This document shows positions 12,201-23,900 of a DNA stretch of 64,000 bases, piece by piece. Source of the DNA: Gymnorhina tibicen (taxonomy: Eukaryota; Chordata; Aves; Passeriformes; Artamidae); NCBI GenBank assembly GCA_013399875.1, contig VXAZ01002109.1:660332-724331 (forward strand). Direction: 5' to 3'. Each line of letters begins with the position of its first letter. The stretch's first letter is position 1. The notes below the pieces were generated by a model. That model made no database searches and was not told the DNA's origin. It saw only the letters and a program-made list of their open reading frames with translations. Both the position numbers and the translations under genes were made by a program.

Positions 12201-13925
12201 TGGTTGGAAATGTATTTTGTTCATATAGCATCCAATATTTTTCTTCCTTGAATTTTTTATATATTGCTGGCATGCAAAAACTTTTCCTACATGTCTGTGA
12301 GAAGGAAATATAAGTTTTTTAAATCAAAGACTTAGGTCCAAGATCATGGATTCATACTTATTTTGCTAAACATCCTTACCTGTATGAGGTAAAGATCTGG
12401 ATATCTTCAGGAGCTTCTGCTTTGATGTGCCAGGTGCAATTGAAAAAAGAAATGTTGTATATTATGCACGAAAGATTCTGAATGTAGACTGCAACAAAGA
12501 AATGGTAAAAAGAAAGAGTCAGGTTTGTTTTACATTGATTTCCTAATAACAACATGATGGTTGCCTTTACAAACCCATTATATAGGCTTATTTCTAGAAG
12601 CATGAAAAGTCCTATGTGAGAAAAAAGCGGTCTTTTTGCTTTTTAGATGGTGAAAACTGGGAAGCACGTCTGCTACTACCACCAAAGCCTTACTAACCCA
12701 CTTAAAAATAAATTAAAAGCTCTTCTCTTTTAAGATTTGCTGAAATCGTGTGATACAGAAGGCAGTCTTCATGAGACATGAGTTGCTAGGGAAAATGGAA
12801 AGAGTGTTTGGGTCATACTGACATCTTACTCAGCAGAGCTGGAGTCTTCTGAATCCGAACACATCTAATAAAGGAAATAATTCTGCAATATCTCAAGGTA
12901 TTATGAACCATATTCTTAACATATCTGTACCAAAAAAAAAGTAGCAGAAGATAATAATGAGATTTCAGAAATTCTCCAAGTAAGGCAGGACATTATCATA
13001 AATACTTGGACATCTTAACAACAAGCAAGAAATAGCTGACCTGGAGGTGCCTTGTAAGTAAGTTCTGTCCAGTCACTCTCCTTAATTATGTCTTCTGTTT
13101 CTTTTGCAAAAAGTTGTGTCTTAACTTTAGCATTAAAACCGGAGTGTAATTTGAGATGTATTCTCTTTTCCTTCTCCTGCAGTCTTTCCTAAGAGGAGGA
13201 AGAAGAAATTCCATGAAGGTAGGCAGTTCTAAGTATTGAAAGGGAAATTATGCAAATACATCTGCTGAATGATACAATATATTACTACACTTTAAACTAT
13301 ATGCAACCTCTGAAGAACTTACTTTCCTTTCCTTAGTGGTATTGAAGAACTTATAAATCAAAATATACTTCACAGTGTATTTCTTGGTTTCTTCTTTCGT
13401 CAGGTTGTTGTTCCAGGACAAAATAACTCTTGAGTCATTCTTGGCGATCCACAGAACATTACGTAGCCTAAGTGCATCTGCAATTACAATGGTATTACAT
13501 AGAGAAAGAGAGGGTCCTCCACTGTGTACACAAAGGAACTGTCTATCAGCAAGGCTTGCACACCCAGTAGCTCTACCAGGACCTCTGTTCTTGCATGGAG
13601 GAGGAATTTCTGAGCTTTGTGGAATATGATTTTCAGCACTGAAAATCTTGCTGCTCTTTACAGCTCTCAAAATTAATTGATTCACTTTTGCCTGTCTTGG
13701 ACACCTCTCCTACTGCAGGTCTCTGTTTCTCTCTATGGGCTGTAGAAAATGCCTTGACAAATTCAGATTAGACGTCTGGGATGGTTAGCATAGGATGAAC
13801 TGTTACTTAATACTTTACTTACCCTTGATGTCTTGTTGTCCACTTGCCAGGATAGTGGAAAACAGTGTCTTGAGCTGGAAAAAGCTTAATATCAGCAGGA
13901 CAGGAATGGCTGTAACACGTGCCAT
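3155..13925 (-). CDS. IL5RA-like type I cytokine receptor alpha chain (gene span, 9 exons, 3' end open)
   Basis: Nine exons join in phase without a stop: 13925-13823, 13477-13323, 13188-13041, 12488-12380, 12294-12107, 10090-9954, 8458-8314, 4508-4421 and 3242-3155, giving 387 codons. The order is leader, N-terminal fibronectin-like domain (exons 2-3), first cytokine-module domain (exons 4-5), second domain (exons 6-7) ending in WSEWS, one membrane helix (exon 8) and a proline Box 1-like motif (exon 9). Family knowledge: such alpha chains bind a haematopoietic cytokine and pair with a common beta chain at the plasma membrane. Sequence resemblance (from memory) is closest to IL5RA: APEDIQIF against APEDTQYF, an NPP-N start of domain 3, WSEWSEP, and PVPHPSDNIK against PIPAPKSNIK. 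IL5RA in mammals has about 420 residues, so about 30 are missing, presumably in an unresolved last exon. An IL3RA identity from map position is possible. The donors of exons 3, 8 and 9 are weak. Confidence 0.85.
4421..4508 (-). CDS. IL5RA-like gene, exon 8: transmembrane helix
   Basis: Phase 1 in, phase 2 out. It encodes EKTVD and then about 22 hydrophobic residues (DILLLSLALFCLLIFLGGLL) ending in a basic stop-transfer CRR. The acceptor is preceded by a long T run. The donor GTAGCT is weak. The intron upstream is 3.8 kb, which is why the helix is not adjacent to the WSEWS exon. Confidence 0.8.
4524..8313. other. Intron 7 of the IL5RA-like gene
   Basis: Non-coding between the WSEWS exon and the transmembrane exon on the minus strand. 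It contains a 240-codon plus-strand ORF (4549-5271) in a CT-rich stretch that has no splice or family support. No CR1 copy was recognised here. Confidence 0.6.
8314..8458 (-). CDS. IL5RA-like gene, exon 7: WSEWS box
   Basis: Phase 0 in, phase 1 out (GTAAGT). The translation ends CAAQVRVKKEICIANKIWSE followed by WSEPVF. The intact WSEWS box is the defining motif of type I cytokine receptors. No separate 39-base micro-exon like that in the plus-strand genes was found before it. Confidence 0.92.
9954..10090 (-). CDS. IL5RA-like gene, exon 6: second cytokine-module domain, first half
   Basis: Phase 1 in, phase 0 out. It encodes EKLNPPINISISFENRS, IKIHWKPP and KKCFLYQVKI, the hinge and first strands of the membrane-proximal fibronectin-like domain. 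In the plus-strand genes the equivalent exon has 140 bases and begins EKLTPPLNVT or [10 protein letters not shown]. Confidence 0.9.
10511..10695 (-). repeat. CR1 LINE 3' fragment
   Basis: The plus strand reads as the reverse complement of a CR1 3' end: TTTGGGTTGGAAGGGACCTT, then CCATGGGCAGG and AACACTTCCAGGGATGGGGC. The element is therefore on the minus strand. It lies in intron 5 of the IL5RA-like gene. Confidence 0.9.
12107..12294 (-). CDS. IL5RA-like gene, exon 5: first cytokine-module domain, second half
   Basis: Phase 2 in, phase 1 out (GTAAGT). It contains two further cysteines (ACQQY and IGCYM) in the spacing of the second disulfide of this domain, and NIT and NSS glycosylation sites. 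It is 12 bases longer than the matching exons of the plus-strand receptors (176 bases). Confidence 0.85.
12380..12488 (-). CDS. IL5RA-like gene, exon 4: first cytokine-module domain, cysteine pair
   Basis: Phase 1 in, phase 2 out (GTAAGG donor). It encodes LSCIIYNISFFNCTW followed by APEDIQIF, the classical C-x(9-10)-C-x-W signature of the first cytokine-receptor domain. The plus-strand receptors carry the corresponding exon at 35353 and 47100. Confidence 0.9.
13041..13188 (-). CDS. IL5RA-like gene, exon 3: N-terminal domain, second half
   Basis: Phase 0 in, phase 1 out. The translation includes LHSGFNAKVKTQL and SDWTELTYKAPP, which line up with the 'HKGFSASVRTIL...SSWASAELHAPPG' region of IL5RA as I remember it. 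The 3' border uses GTCAGC, a poor donor; the frame into exon 4 is nevertheless kept. Confidence 0.75.
13323..13477 (-). CDS. IL5RA-like gene, exon 2: N-terminal domain, first half
   Basis: Enters in phase 1 after a TTGTAATTGCAG acceptor and leaves in phase 0 at GTAAGT. It encodes a fibronectin-III-like strand pattern with VILSW and later YTVKYILIYKF, as in the first strands of the N-terminal domain of IL5RA and IL13RA chains. NDS, NLT and NTT are possible glycosylation sites. Confidence 0.8.
13823..13925 (-). CDS. IL5RA-like gene, exon 1: signal peptide
   Basis: The exon begins with ATG in a good context (G at -3, G at +4) and encodes MARVTAIPVLLILSFFQLKT, a basic residue followed by a hydrophobic core, then a short linker. 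It ends in phase 1 at a GTAAGT donor. A 3' splice-site-like TTTCTTCAG lies about 23 bases upstream (exon edge 13948), so a non-coding first exon further upstream is likely but was not located. Confidence 0.8.
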
Positions 13926-13953
13926 AGCAAATGCTTTGGGCCACAGGTCTGAA

Positions 13954-16028
13954 GAAACCGAGACTCTTTAGTTCCAAGTTTGGTTGAAAAAGCAGTTAGA
14001 ACATGACATTTTCATTTTGCATCTGTGAAATATTAGGAAAGGGTCACCTAGGTGCTTAAAATGTCTAAAGAACAAAAAGTAAATGTGAAATGGCACATGT
14101 TTGACAGGTCCTGTTGATTGGTGCCTGCTGTTCCCAGGAGGCTTGCATTCAAGGCCACTCTTTAAATTGGTGCCAGGGCCAGAGAGGACATGTGCCATAG
14201 TGCACTGGTTTTGAGTGACAGCACAGCTTTGATTGCAAGCCAAGACCACAGATACAACACTACTGACACTGCAAGCAGTTTAGGTAGTGCCCACCTGACA
14301 TAACCATGACTGGATACAAGCCCAGTAGCTCTACTTGTGTTATCTGGACTCTTGTGACTGTAGGGAACTGTCTTTTCTAGACTGTGACTTGTGTTACCTG
14401 GTTTAGGAGGATATAAACCATAAGAAGAGATGAATCCTACCATTTGAAAAAGTGAGTATCAGCAAGAGTATTTCAGGTGTTTGCTAAATTTGGAATACAG
14501 TGAGCAGACAGATTCACACTGATCAAAGTTGGTTTTAGCAAGACAGCATTGCTGTTTCTCTGAAGGGTGAGTATTCATCCAAAGGTTGCTTTAATGTAAA
14601 ACAAAGTTTGAGACCTTCTGTGTTCATATGCCCCCATGTTCAGAGACTTTCACTCACTAACTGATTTAGCTTGGCTCTGGTTGTCTTCACTTTTAAATTC
14701 TCAGATGTTTATTCCAGGGATCAGCACCTGGAACCATATCAAAACGTTTGCAATACATCGGCTGAGAAGAGGCACTGGTGATGTAGAGGAAAATGTGTGA
14801 ATGTTCAGCACATTAAAAAAATTCTGCAGTGAGGTTTCGTGGAAAAAAAAAAAACACTTAAAAATACATACATACACAGATTTTATAATGCTGTTTTGTC
14901 ACAGTGCAGTGAAAAAGAGACCACTTGATGAATGCTGCCCTTGTTTATGAAGTGCTGTGAAAAAATCGTAACAAAAACTGTAAGGCAGAGGTTTCCCCAT
15001 CTGGGTCATTCTGGAGTGATCTCAGCTGTAGCACCAGCAGCAGCTATAATATGCAAGGCACGCCATGCACATGGCCAGTGGTAAAAAGAGTAAATTCTCC
15101 TGCTTGGTGTGCCCAGATAAGAAGCCAATTCTAATTGTCTGGAGAGGGAAGGAGTGAGCTGTGCCATTAACTGTGCTCCTAGAACAGCATGGTGTGTGGC
15201 AAGAGAAAAAGTCAGAGAAAATATAAAATAAAAACAAGGAGATTTTGATGGTTTACTATTCAACATTTAGTTGGAATGGAGCAATCAAAAACAGTCTTAG
15301 GAACATGTAAGTACTTTATTTAAATTAGCAGAAAGGGAAAAATGAGGATGGAAAACACTAAGCCAGTTAAAATATTTGTGGCTAATATTAACATGACTTT
15401 TTTTGAAAGTCAAACACAAGTCAAAAGGGGATGTGGAACAGGAAAAGGAACAAAATAAATCTTACAGTAGCAACAACTTTTGATGTTAGAGACAAAAATG
15501 GACATAATCGGTGAGGCAGTATAAATGCATTTAGTTGGAGAAAGGACACACAGGGGCAGACAAGGAAGATTTTTAAAGTAAGTCTGAAAAAACTTAGAGA
15601 AAAGCCAACCAACCTGAGTGAGAGAAAGACATTTCAGGTGAGACCAGTGCTGTTTCCCCTAGCTGAGCTGGTCCTAGGAGTACCTTTTGTACAGGACTGA
15701 GAGGCGCTTCTCCACTCGGTGTGCAATGAGCACATGCACCTTCTCCCACTGATGCTGTGGTGGTGGCCAGTGCGAGCAGGCTGCAGGAAGGACCAGGCAA
15801 ATGCATGGAAAGCAGGTACATTGAAAGCTACCAAAAAGTATTAGAGATGGATGCACAAGTTCATATCCCTAATTCAGCAACTGTAGGTGCTGGGGGAATA
15901 CGTAGAGAACGAGCTGCAGGAGGTGGCCAGAGTTGTGGATTATTTCTGAGTAATGTCTCCTGTTGCCACTGCTGCAGGCAGAACAGCAGAAGGACAGCTG
16001 GGCTGACCCCAAAGCGTATTTCTTATGT
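13954..16028. other. 5' flank of the IL5RA-like gene, no gene recognised
   Basis: Upstream of the leader exon. Possible first non-coding exon and promoter, but no TATA box or CpG island could be placed with confidence. Several minus-strand ORFs of 60-90 codons show no family motif. Confidence 0.4.
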
Positions 16029-16206
16029 TTATATACAATTAATTAGTCCACAGAAAACAGTGAAGTGAAAGCACTGCAGCATAATTACAGCCAAAGTGAC
16101 CAGGAGGGGAAAAAAAGCTGCCCATACATAAAAAGCTTTTGATTCACAACTTGTCAAAGAACACATATTTTCATTTATGCCAGCATAGATGAGCTGAAAG
16201 ACAGAA
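16029..16206 (-). other. Exon-like ORF with a transmembrane segment
   Basis: After a TGTCTTTCAG acceptor-like site (reading the minus strand) an open frame runs to a stop at 16029. It encodes a polar, cysteine-containing stretch (NENMCSLTSCESKAF) followed by a long hydrophobic segment (VWAAFFPLLVTLAVIMLQCF). This is the form of a membrane-anchoring last exon, but no upstream exon partners were found and no family is recognised. A chance ORF is quite possible. Confidence 0.2.
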
Positions 16207-16250
16207 CATTTCTTCTCAGACATGTGCAGACAGGACTGTGAGTTCCTCAT

Positions 16251-19200
16251 CCTGTGCTACAAAGAGCTTTGAGTGTGGTGCTGAAATTCAGTCAATGATG
16301 TGCAAAATAAAATTCATTGCCTGACATTTTTTTCTAATAAGACACTCTGGTTCTTTTGTCTCTGAAAAAATGCACACTAGCCAAATATACTTGCAGACAG
16401 TCCAGTTAATCTAGTGCGATAAAAATTATCTCAACAACCTAAATAATCTAAAAAATAACCATAAACCAAAAAAAAACCCAAAAAAACCCCCAAGTTCTTT
16501 CCAGGCAGAGTCCTGTCAAAAATGGGGTTTTCTTAAAGAATTATTTTAAAAAAAAACCATATTTTACCTTTTTTTTTAATCACATTTCTTTAATTTCTGA
16601 GCTTCAACTACAGCCAATACCTGTTGGTTGGTGCCCAGTAGTGTCTGGTTTACAGTAGTGGGTTGTTGGAGTAAGAGAAAGGGAAGAGAGCTGAGGGGAG
16701 CTGCCAGCCCATCCACCACTGCAGCTGCAGAGGTTGTTTGTACAAAGCCCACCTGGTGAATTTGAGAAGTAGACAGTCAGAGAGAGTGAAAATGAAAATA
16801 GCTAAAACAAGTTTCACAAAACTTAAGAGCTGTTAGTTCAAGTGGTAGGAAAATAAACTGTTTAATTTTAAATCCACACTATACATGTGTTTGGATAAAG
16901 CTATTTTTGAAAAGTTTCTGGTGCTGATTATTATATCCTCCTAAATGCAAAAGTTAATTTTTTAAGAAATAGTTTTCATAGACATATATTTTCTTTGACC
17001 AAAAAAATAATAAAATTGTCAAAAAAGAAAATTCCAAGTGGTCTTGAAAATTATGTTGTGCCTTATTTGGAAAGTAAATTCAAGCATCAAACAATGAAAT
17101 CTTTTATTCATTGTTCCAATGCACACTCTTAGATAAAAGGAATCACTGGAACTATTTGTCTGATTAAGACTACTTAAAACTTATACTTCACTTAAAGTTG
17201 TTGAGTCACACTTTTCAACACTCCTCAACCCCCATCCCATATTTGATAGTCAACAATACAGAAATTGATCAATGAATGATGAAATAAAAAATATAGGTCA
17301 AATAAATTTTAAACCTCTTGGCAGCTGAAGAGTCAAAAGAGGAGTACCATTTACATTCTTTTTTTCAAAACTTACCTTAATTTTAATTCTTGTTAAACCC
17401 TGGGTACTTATGCATCATTTGGGCTGAGAAGCAGGACAGATCAGCACTGGAGAATGTCTAGATTTGGGACTACAATGAGAAATTTATTCAAGAGACTTCC
17501 CTTTTCACAAGGCACTCCCTCAGAAAAGCCCATTGCCAGGGCCACTTCCCACTGAGGGGCTGAAACACACCTCTGAGTAAGCAAACACTGACTGGAACCT
17601 TACCCAAGGTCTCTGAAATATCTCTAAGGAGACACATCTCTGCATGACTAACTCAGAAGTCAGAGATGTTACTATTTTTCCTTTTTGTTCATGGAAGAGA
17701 AAGGTTTCAAGGTTTTTTATGTATTTGAATAAGCTTTTATCTTTTAAGAAGAAGTCAGATTAAAGAAGAAATTAAATGACATGGTTCAAGTGTGACTATG
17801 AAATTAAAATCCCAGAAGGATCCTACCCTACTTGCCATTGTTCTCCTGGTTTTTAGTGGCTAATATGCATCTTTCAGTGTCCACCAAATAAAAAAAAAAG
17901 TCATAGAACTAATAAGGAAAAAGAAGAAATAAATCTTGCATTTTGAACAGGTATGACTGTCTGTTTAATTCTTCATATCTGAAGGTTTGCCCAGCCTAGT
18001 CTCTGAAACTGTCTTTTTAACTGGTTTCCTTTGTAAATTAAGTTAATTTGCAGTTATCACAAATGCAATTGCAAGACATACTGACAACTGCTGAATGTTA
18101 TTCCGGGGAGAGTTGACTGACTTGATAATAAGTGGGTTTGAAATCAACCACTTTATTCATACACACTGATATTTTGCATTCCAGCTTTCAACTGGATTTG
18201 GAGGGGCAATAATGGATGAAAATTGTTCTTTTTTTTTTTTTCTGGTAATGTGGCTTGGAACAGATATGCCTCATTGTTCACGTTAAAGAGTTTATTCACT
18301 GAGAATCTGACCCCAGGTTTTGGTGCAAAAATGAACTTAAGCTGTCAAGAATGCATTATATATTGCCTTTTCAAAAATTGCCAAATTTGGACAAAATATT
18401 TCACAATTCCTTCTATAAATGGCTGAAGAGATCAAGGAATATAGTTTTTATCATGTTCTAGCTGATATGATCCTTTCCAGAGCATGGAAACTGGCTCTTC
18501 TGCTTTGCTTTTCCCCATCTTTAGATACTGGACACACAGCAGAGAAACGCTGAAAAAGGAAAAAACCCATAAAACCCCCTTGCTCTGATAGTTTATTCAG
18601 GGAAGTGGTGGAAACCTAAAGATCTTCACTCTCACCCCAGGCAGACGCTGTTACAGTTACGTATGGAAATAGATTTATTCTTTCAGTATGTATGTTGAAA
18701 AACACGTTTCAAAGAAAACACAAACAAATGAACAAACAAACAAAAAAAATCCAGCTATAGAAACATCATAGAGAAGATCAATGGAATACTTCAGCTTGTT
18801 AGTAGTAAAGTCTTAAAAACTGCTCCTTTGTCTTTTGGGTGCCTCTTTCTTTCAATAAAATATTTTTGACAGTGCTTACTCTGACTGACTTAAATCTAGA
18901 TCTTCCTGATGAATAGATTCAATAAGCTAATCTTGATCTTAGATTAGAAAAGGATATATTCAAGTCCATGTGTTTTTTGATTTTTTTAATTAAATCTAGA
19001 TAATACAATTATTCAAGGTAAGGCTAAACCAACAGCCTTTACCTGAAGTGCTTAAATCCTGTTTCTTCCTTGTTCTAGTGCTAATCAGACATGATCTTAT
19101 GGTGGGGATGTACAAAACCCACACTTTTCTAATGATGATCTAAGATAAAGGAAGGTAAATGCTTCTGAGAACTTTGACTGTATTTAGAAGTATGTTGTAT

Positions 19201-22200
19201 TTAAGTAAGAAGAGTGTGACTTGGAACCTCAAATCAAATGGCAATAGTGGCAAACCTGACCACAAGCCCAGTACTTAATTTCTGAAATGTAGAAAACTTC
19301 ATTTCCCATTGTGTCTTCTGTTTATTAGAAAAACATGTAAATTTTGTCTGGTTAAGTGTGGTTTGTACATTGAATTTATGATAGCACCTCAACAACTGCA
19401 GTATGTTTCTTCCTCTTTTCTTACACCTTAACTCACTGCCATTGCTGACTTCAGAGAAAAGAAATTAATTACTTTACATACATTTTCCGCAGTTCTCTTA
19501 AAATTTTAAATAAAGATTTTTTTTTTTTTTTTACAATTTTCATATGCTGTTAATTTATTCATAAAAGCAAGAATGGTAGGAATTCAACACTTTTTTCCAT
19601 CCTTAATAGACACTCACACTGAGGTGCGTAATAGTTTCAGTCCATCAAAGTGATGAATTGGAACCACATGTGGATTCAGGCTGATCAAAACAGTGAGCCA
19701 TATAACTAAAAATATCCATAAAGCCAGTTCACTCTGCAGTTACTTCACCAGGGTTCAGGTGCCTGTGAAAAGGCAGGACTGCTCACACTCCACAAAGCCT
19801 GCGCTCTAAGTGATGCTTAGTAATGGCAGCCATTTCTTTCTCAGTCCTCTGAACCCTGTGTGGAGCCAGTTCCAGTGAAGTCCCATGCCTGTGGCTAAAG
19901 GACAAGGTCTTTCCCTTCTGACAGTCCCTGCAGTCTAGTGTGTTGTGTCAACAGAGCCAGTGTTTGCAATCACATGCTGGGGATATTTGGGGTGCTCTTT
20001 AGTTCCACCTCTGTTTACACCAAGAGAGGAAGAAGGGAAAATCTCATCTTTGCTTTGTACTGAAGTGAAAATGAAGTTGCAGAAATCTGGGCTGTTAATG
20101 AAATGTTTCACAGCAAAGGAGTAGTGAGGCAGGCTTAAAGGATAGCAGTAAGATAAAGGGGCTGTCCTGAAAGTGATATGTGCTTGTTACCAGAAAGAAA
20201 TTCTGAAATCACAGCTTTCTCCTTGCAGTGACTAAATTGCCACCATCTGGGGCTCTTAGTTCTGTTTTAAAGCTTATCTCATGTTTCTGTTTCATATAAT
20301 ACACATGGCAGTTGGGCATGCAGCCTTCTACTCTGCATCTGCAATATAAAAATGTAACATTTCTTTTGTCATGGGTTACTTTTGTAACATTTTCAAACTA
20401 TGTGTATATCCCTACACCAATGCAAGGCTTGGGAAAGTCATTTCCTCACGGAGATATCTCTTTGCTTTCTGAAAATTATCAGCTGCAACAAATAGCCAGC
20501 TGTTGACAGTGAAAGCCACCTTTAGATACAATGCCTCTGTTCCAGTTTTTGTCAAATCCTACGGGCAGAGATTTATGAGATAGCAATGTGCAGGCTTGGG
20601 GTACACTGTAGGGTACGGTGACTTTGCATCAGGGGTGAGAAAGAGTCCTACAAAGGAGTGCAATACCATATAGGCATGCTTGGGCTCAGCTAATCAAGAG
20701 GAATCAGTGAAAGATTTCAATTATAAACATAGTGCTGTTAGTGTTGTGATTACAAAACCATTAGATTAAATCAGACCCATTTAACACCTGCCTTAGGATA
20801 TGCACTGCATTTAATGGGAGAGATGGGGGAGGGCAAGAATACATAAAAACCAGACCCCTAATCTTTCCTGAGAGAGGAACTGAGGTACAGATAGATTAGA
20901 CAAGTTTTCCAAATCACAACAGATATATCTGAAATAGCTAATTGCTGCTATTCTGTCATTTCCACTTTAAATTTAATGAACTACATAAAAAAAACCTCCT
21001 ACCACTGGTCAGAAGCTGATGTCTCATTATGCACACAGATTCCCTCTGGGGTGATGGTCAGACTACTGATGCATCACAATAGTTGTGACTACAAGCAGCC
21101 TAGGAGACTAAGGCTTGAAAGAATGAGTTATCTTTTATCATTAAAAGAATAGCTATGCATCCTGCATATTTCTAGGAAGAGATCCTTCTGTATTATTTCA
21201 AGGGAACTGGTGAAACAGCCTAATACAGAGAAAATTCCTAGGCACTGCAGAGCATATGTATCATCACCTGATTATTAATTTATGCAATTATTCCTGATCA
21301 GATATTCAAGCGCTGACAGCAGTATAGTTAATGTATATACTTTATCAGCTACAAACTTGTGGAGCCAAACAGGAGACCAGCAAAGCGTGTTCTGCTCACC
21401 TTTATTTATGCTTAGCTCTTGGAGTCAGTTTGAATCAACTGATGGCTGTCGTGCTGCAAACAGCAACTCTGCATGGTCAGATGTGTGCGTGATGTGCCTG
21501 TTTCTATGTGAGTACTACTAAAAGCTGCATATCTCAAGGAGGCAGAGACCTCAATGCCTCCTCTTTACTTCTATTTATAACTCAGCTTTCTGTTACCAGA
21601 GTTAAACTGAGCCCCCATATCAGTCCATAGAGCATCTTCCCACTAGACCTGTAGTCCCAGCACTTTGGCTACCTGTAGTGCATTGTGTATGGTCAGAGAA
21701 CGAACAAGAAACAGACCCTGCTGGGAGGACTGGGCAGCTGGGAAAGACTTAAGACATATGGCCCAGGTTTATTCTCAGTCACAAGTCTGGGAATGGAATT
21801 AATCTTCCATTTGGAGTCCTGCAGTCTAGGACTGTGATTCTGACTGAAAACCAACATCTACTAAGAAATACTTGTGCAGGTTTCCATTACAGCTAATGGA
21901 GATCCAGCTAAAGTAATGAGTCAACTAAAAAGAGAGAGAAGGCAGAAGGGGAGAGGGGACATTCACTCCACCTTCAGGTAGACCCATACAATAGATCTGA
22001 TAAATCACACTGTAAACTGCTTTAATTAAATCTCTGCTCACAAAAATGAATTTCAGACCCCTAAAATAGTTAGAAATGCAATGTCTGCTCTCCCCCTGTT
22101 AGGATAAAATCTTTAAAACCAAGCAGGTTTAAAAAAACAAGGGACTCTAAATAAGAAACATTTTCTCCACTCTACTCCTATCATGGAGCATTGTTAAATT

Positions 22201-22630
22201 ACCTCCATGCTGCTTCTATACAATTCATATAAGAATGTCCTTCAGAATAGTTTATTCTATTTTCCTTCCCTGTTGGTATGCAGAAGACATTTCAGGTGCT
22301 CAAAAACAATCCTTAAAACATTTTAAAACTTCAGGTCCTAATTTTCATAATGCCACCATGAAGAACTAGGATTGGCACTGGCAAAGTATATATTGATTTA
22401 CAAATAGTTTTATTAAAAATCTGCTTCCTATCTAGATTTCTGATATTAAATAAGGAGTCTTCTAGTGCTACTGTGGGGTGCTCATGGTCTAACCAAGTAT
22501 GACAACATATATGTGCAGATGACATTCTCACTGGAAACAAGTATGTCAGTGTTCATTTCAGAACCAAATACGGAGAGGAAAAAAGTCTATCTACCTGCTA
22601 TAGTCATCATTTTAAGAAAAATTTTCTTAC
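16251..22630. other. Intergenic, no gene recognised
   Basis: Low-GC sequence with homopolymer runs (for example T runs near 18228 and 19518). Short ORFs on both strands lack splice partners or motifs. Confidence 0.5.
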
Positions 22631-22786
22631 CCTTGTGGCACTCCTCCCTACCAAACTCTATCTGCCGAAGAGCACAATAGTGAAGAGCAGCATTTAACAC
22701 TGAGTTGAAAGAAAACTGACTCTCAGGCAAACAGACTGGTGATATAAAATTCATTAGAGACAGGCAGAGGGAAAACGTCCATCCAT
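22631..22786 (-). other. Exon-like open segment, unidentified
   Basis: On the minus strand a CACTTGGCAG acceptor and a GTAAGA donor enclose 156 bases that are open in one frame, phase 1 at both ends. The translation begins hydrophobic (WTFSLCLSLMNFISPVCL) and continues LNAALHYCALRQIEFGREEC. No partners or family were recognised, so this may be chance. Confidence 0.15.
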
Positions 22787-23129
22787 CTGCCAAGTGAAAG
22801 TAAATAAACTACTTGTTTGTGGAACAGCTTTTGCTCACAGTTTCAAAACATGTCAGCTTCTTTGCAGCTGAGCCATCTAAGAAAATAATTCCCCTTGATC
22901 ACTTCAGCCAGAGAGATATTCAGAAATTCATTCTGTATTAGAGAAAGATACATTTCTAGGAACTCTGCTCATCAGTCTTAATTATTGTTCAACATTGATA
23001 ATTGAGTTTGTTCAAATTTCTATCTTCTTATTACTAGCCTGGAGCTCATTAATACAAATTCTTCCATTGAGGTCTTGTGGTCTGTCAGCCTCTCTTCAGG
23101 GTCAATACACTAAGAAAGCCCACTGAAAG

Positions 23130-23900
23130 GCAATTGTGAGAGACTGGAATTTTTAAATGGTTAATGACACAAAACAATTGGCCATTTACAAAAGCTGCAG
23201 GTGCTTTACTGACCATGCACAAAGTAATCGTCCAGGTGCAGAGGGGGTGCACACCCACCACCAGAGGCTACAAGTTAGGGTTTGAGCCAGATAAGGTCTT
23301 TAAGAAGCAGATCATGTGAGGTGGCATGGTGCTTTTAACATGACATATGTCTTCCCTTACACAAATGACTCAGAAGTGAAAACGCCCTTCCAGGGAATAG
23401 CTGGGACATTCAGATGTGGCCTGAACATATTCATCCCTTCTGATGGGTCATAACTGGCTCAACTATGGTGAAGTGAGAGGCAGCTGCAATGTCTTAGAAC
23501 GTGTCATAAACCATCAAAGACCCCTCACTGCCCCGTGATCCACAGTCTTGCACCAGTGTAAGACTCCTTGCCCCATGGGAGTTTATCTTGGCATTCCCAC
23601 CGAGCCTGAGCATATATTAATCCACTGAACTTTGTGTTTTGTGGGTTTCCCCCATCCCCAATGGATCAAGACTGTGACCATCACTTTAACCAATTGGCAT
23701 CAAACATATCAAAACTGCAACAATCAAGTCTTGTTTCAGGATCCACGGGTGGTAATATCCTTCTACTCTTATCCTTTCTTTCTTTTCCCTTACACATTTT
23801 ATTAAGTGTTATTTTTATGCTTTTATATTACTGTGGATAATAACCAAGAAAGGTACATACCTGCTTTCCATTGCAACCAAATTGTTCTAAAATAAACCCT
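23130..23900 (+). repeat. Possible old LTR relic
   Basis: The stretch has the feel of a retroviral LTR: TGTGAGAGACTGG near 23136, a TATA-like CATATATTAAT near 23612, a C-rich stretch after it and AATAAA near 23893. I could not find matching target-site duplications or a clear 3' end, so the call is weak. Confidence 0.2.

Noticed and set aside
18223..18426. Plus-strand ORF containing KMNLSCQEC, faintly like the CSF2RA N-terminal domain
   Set aside because: Begins in a T run, lacks good splice sites and the L-x-L-x-W pattern, and has no leader exon nearby.
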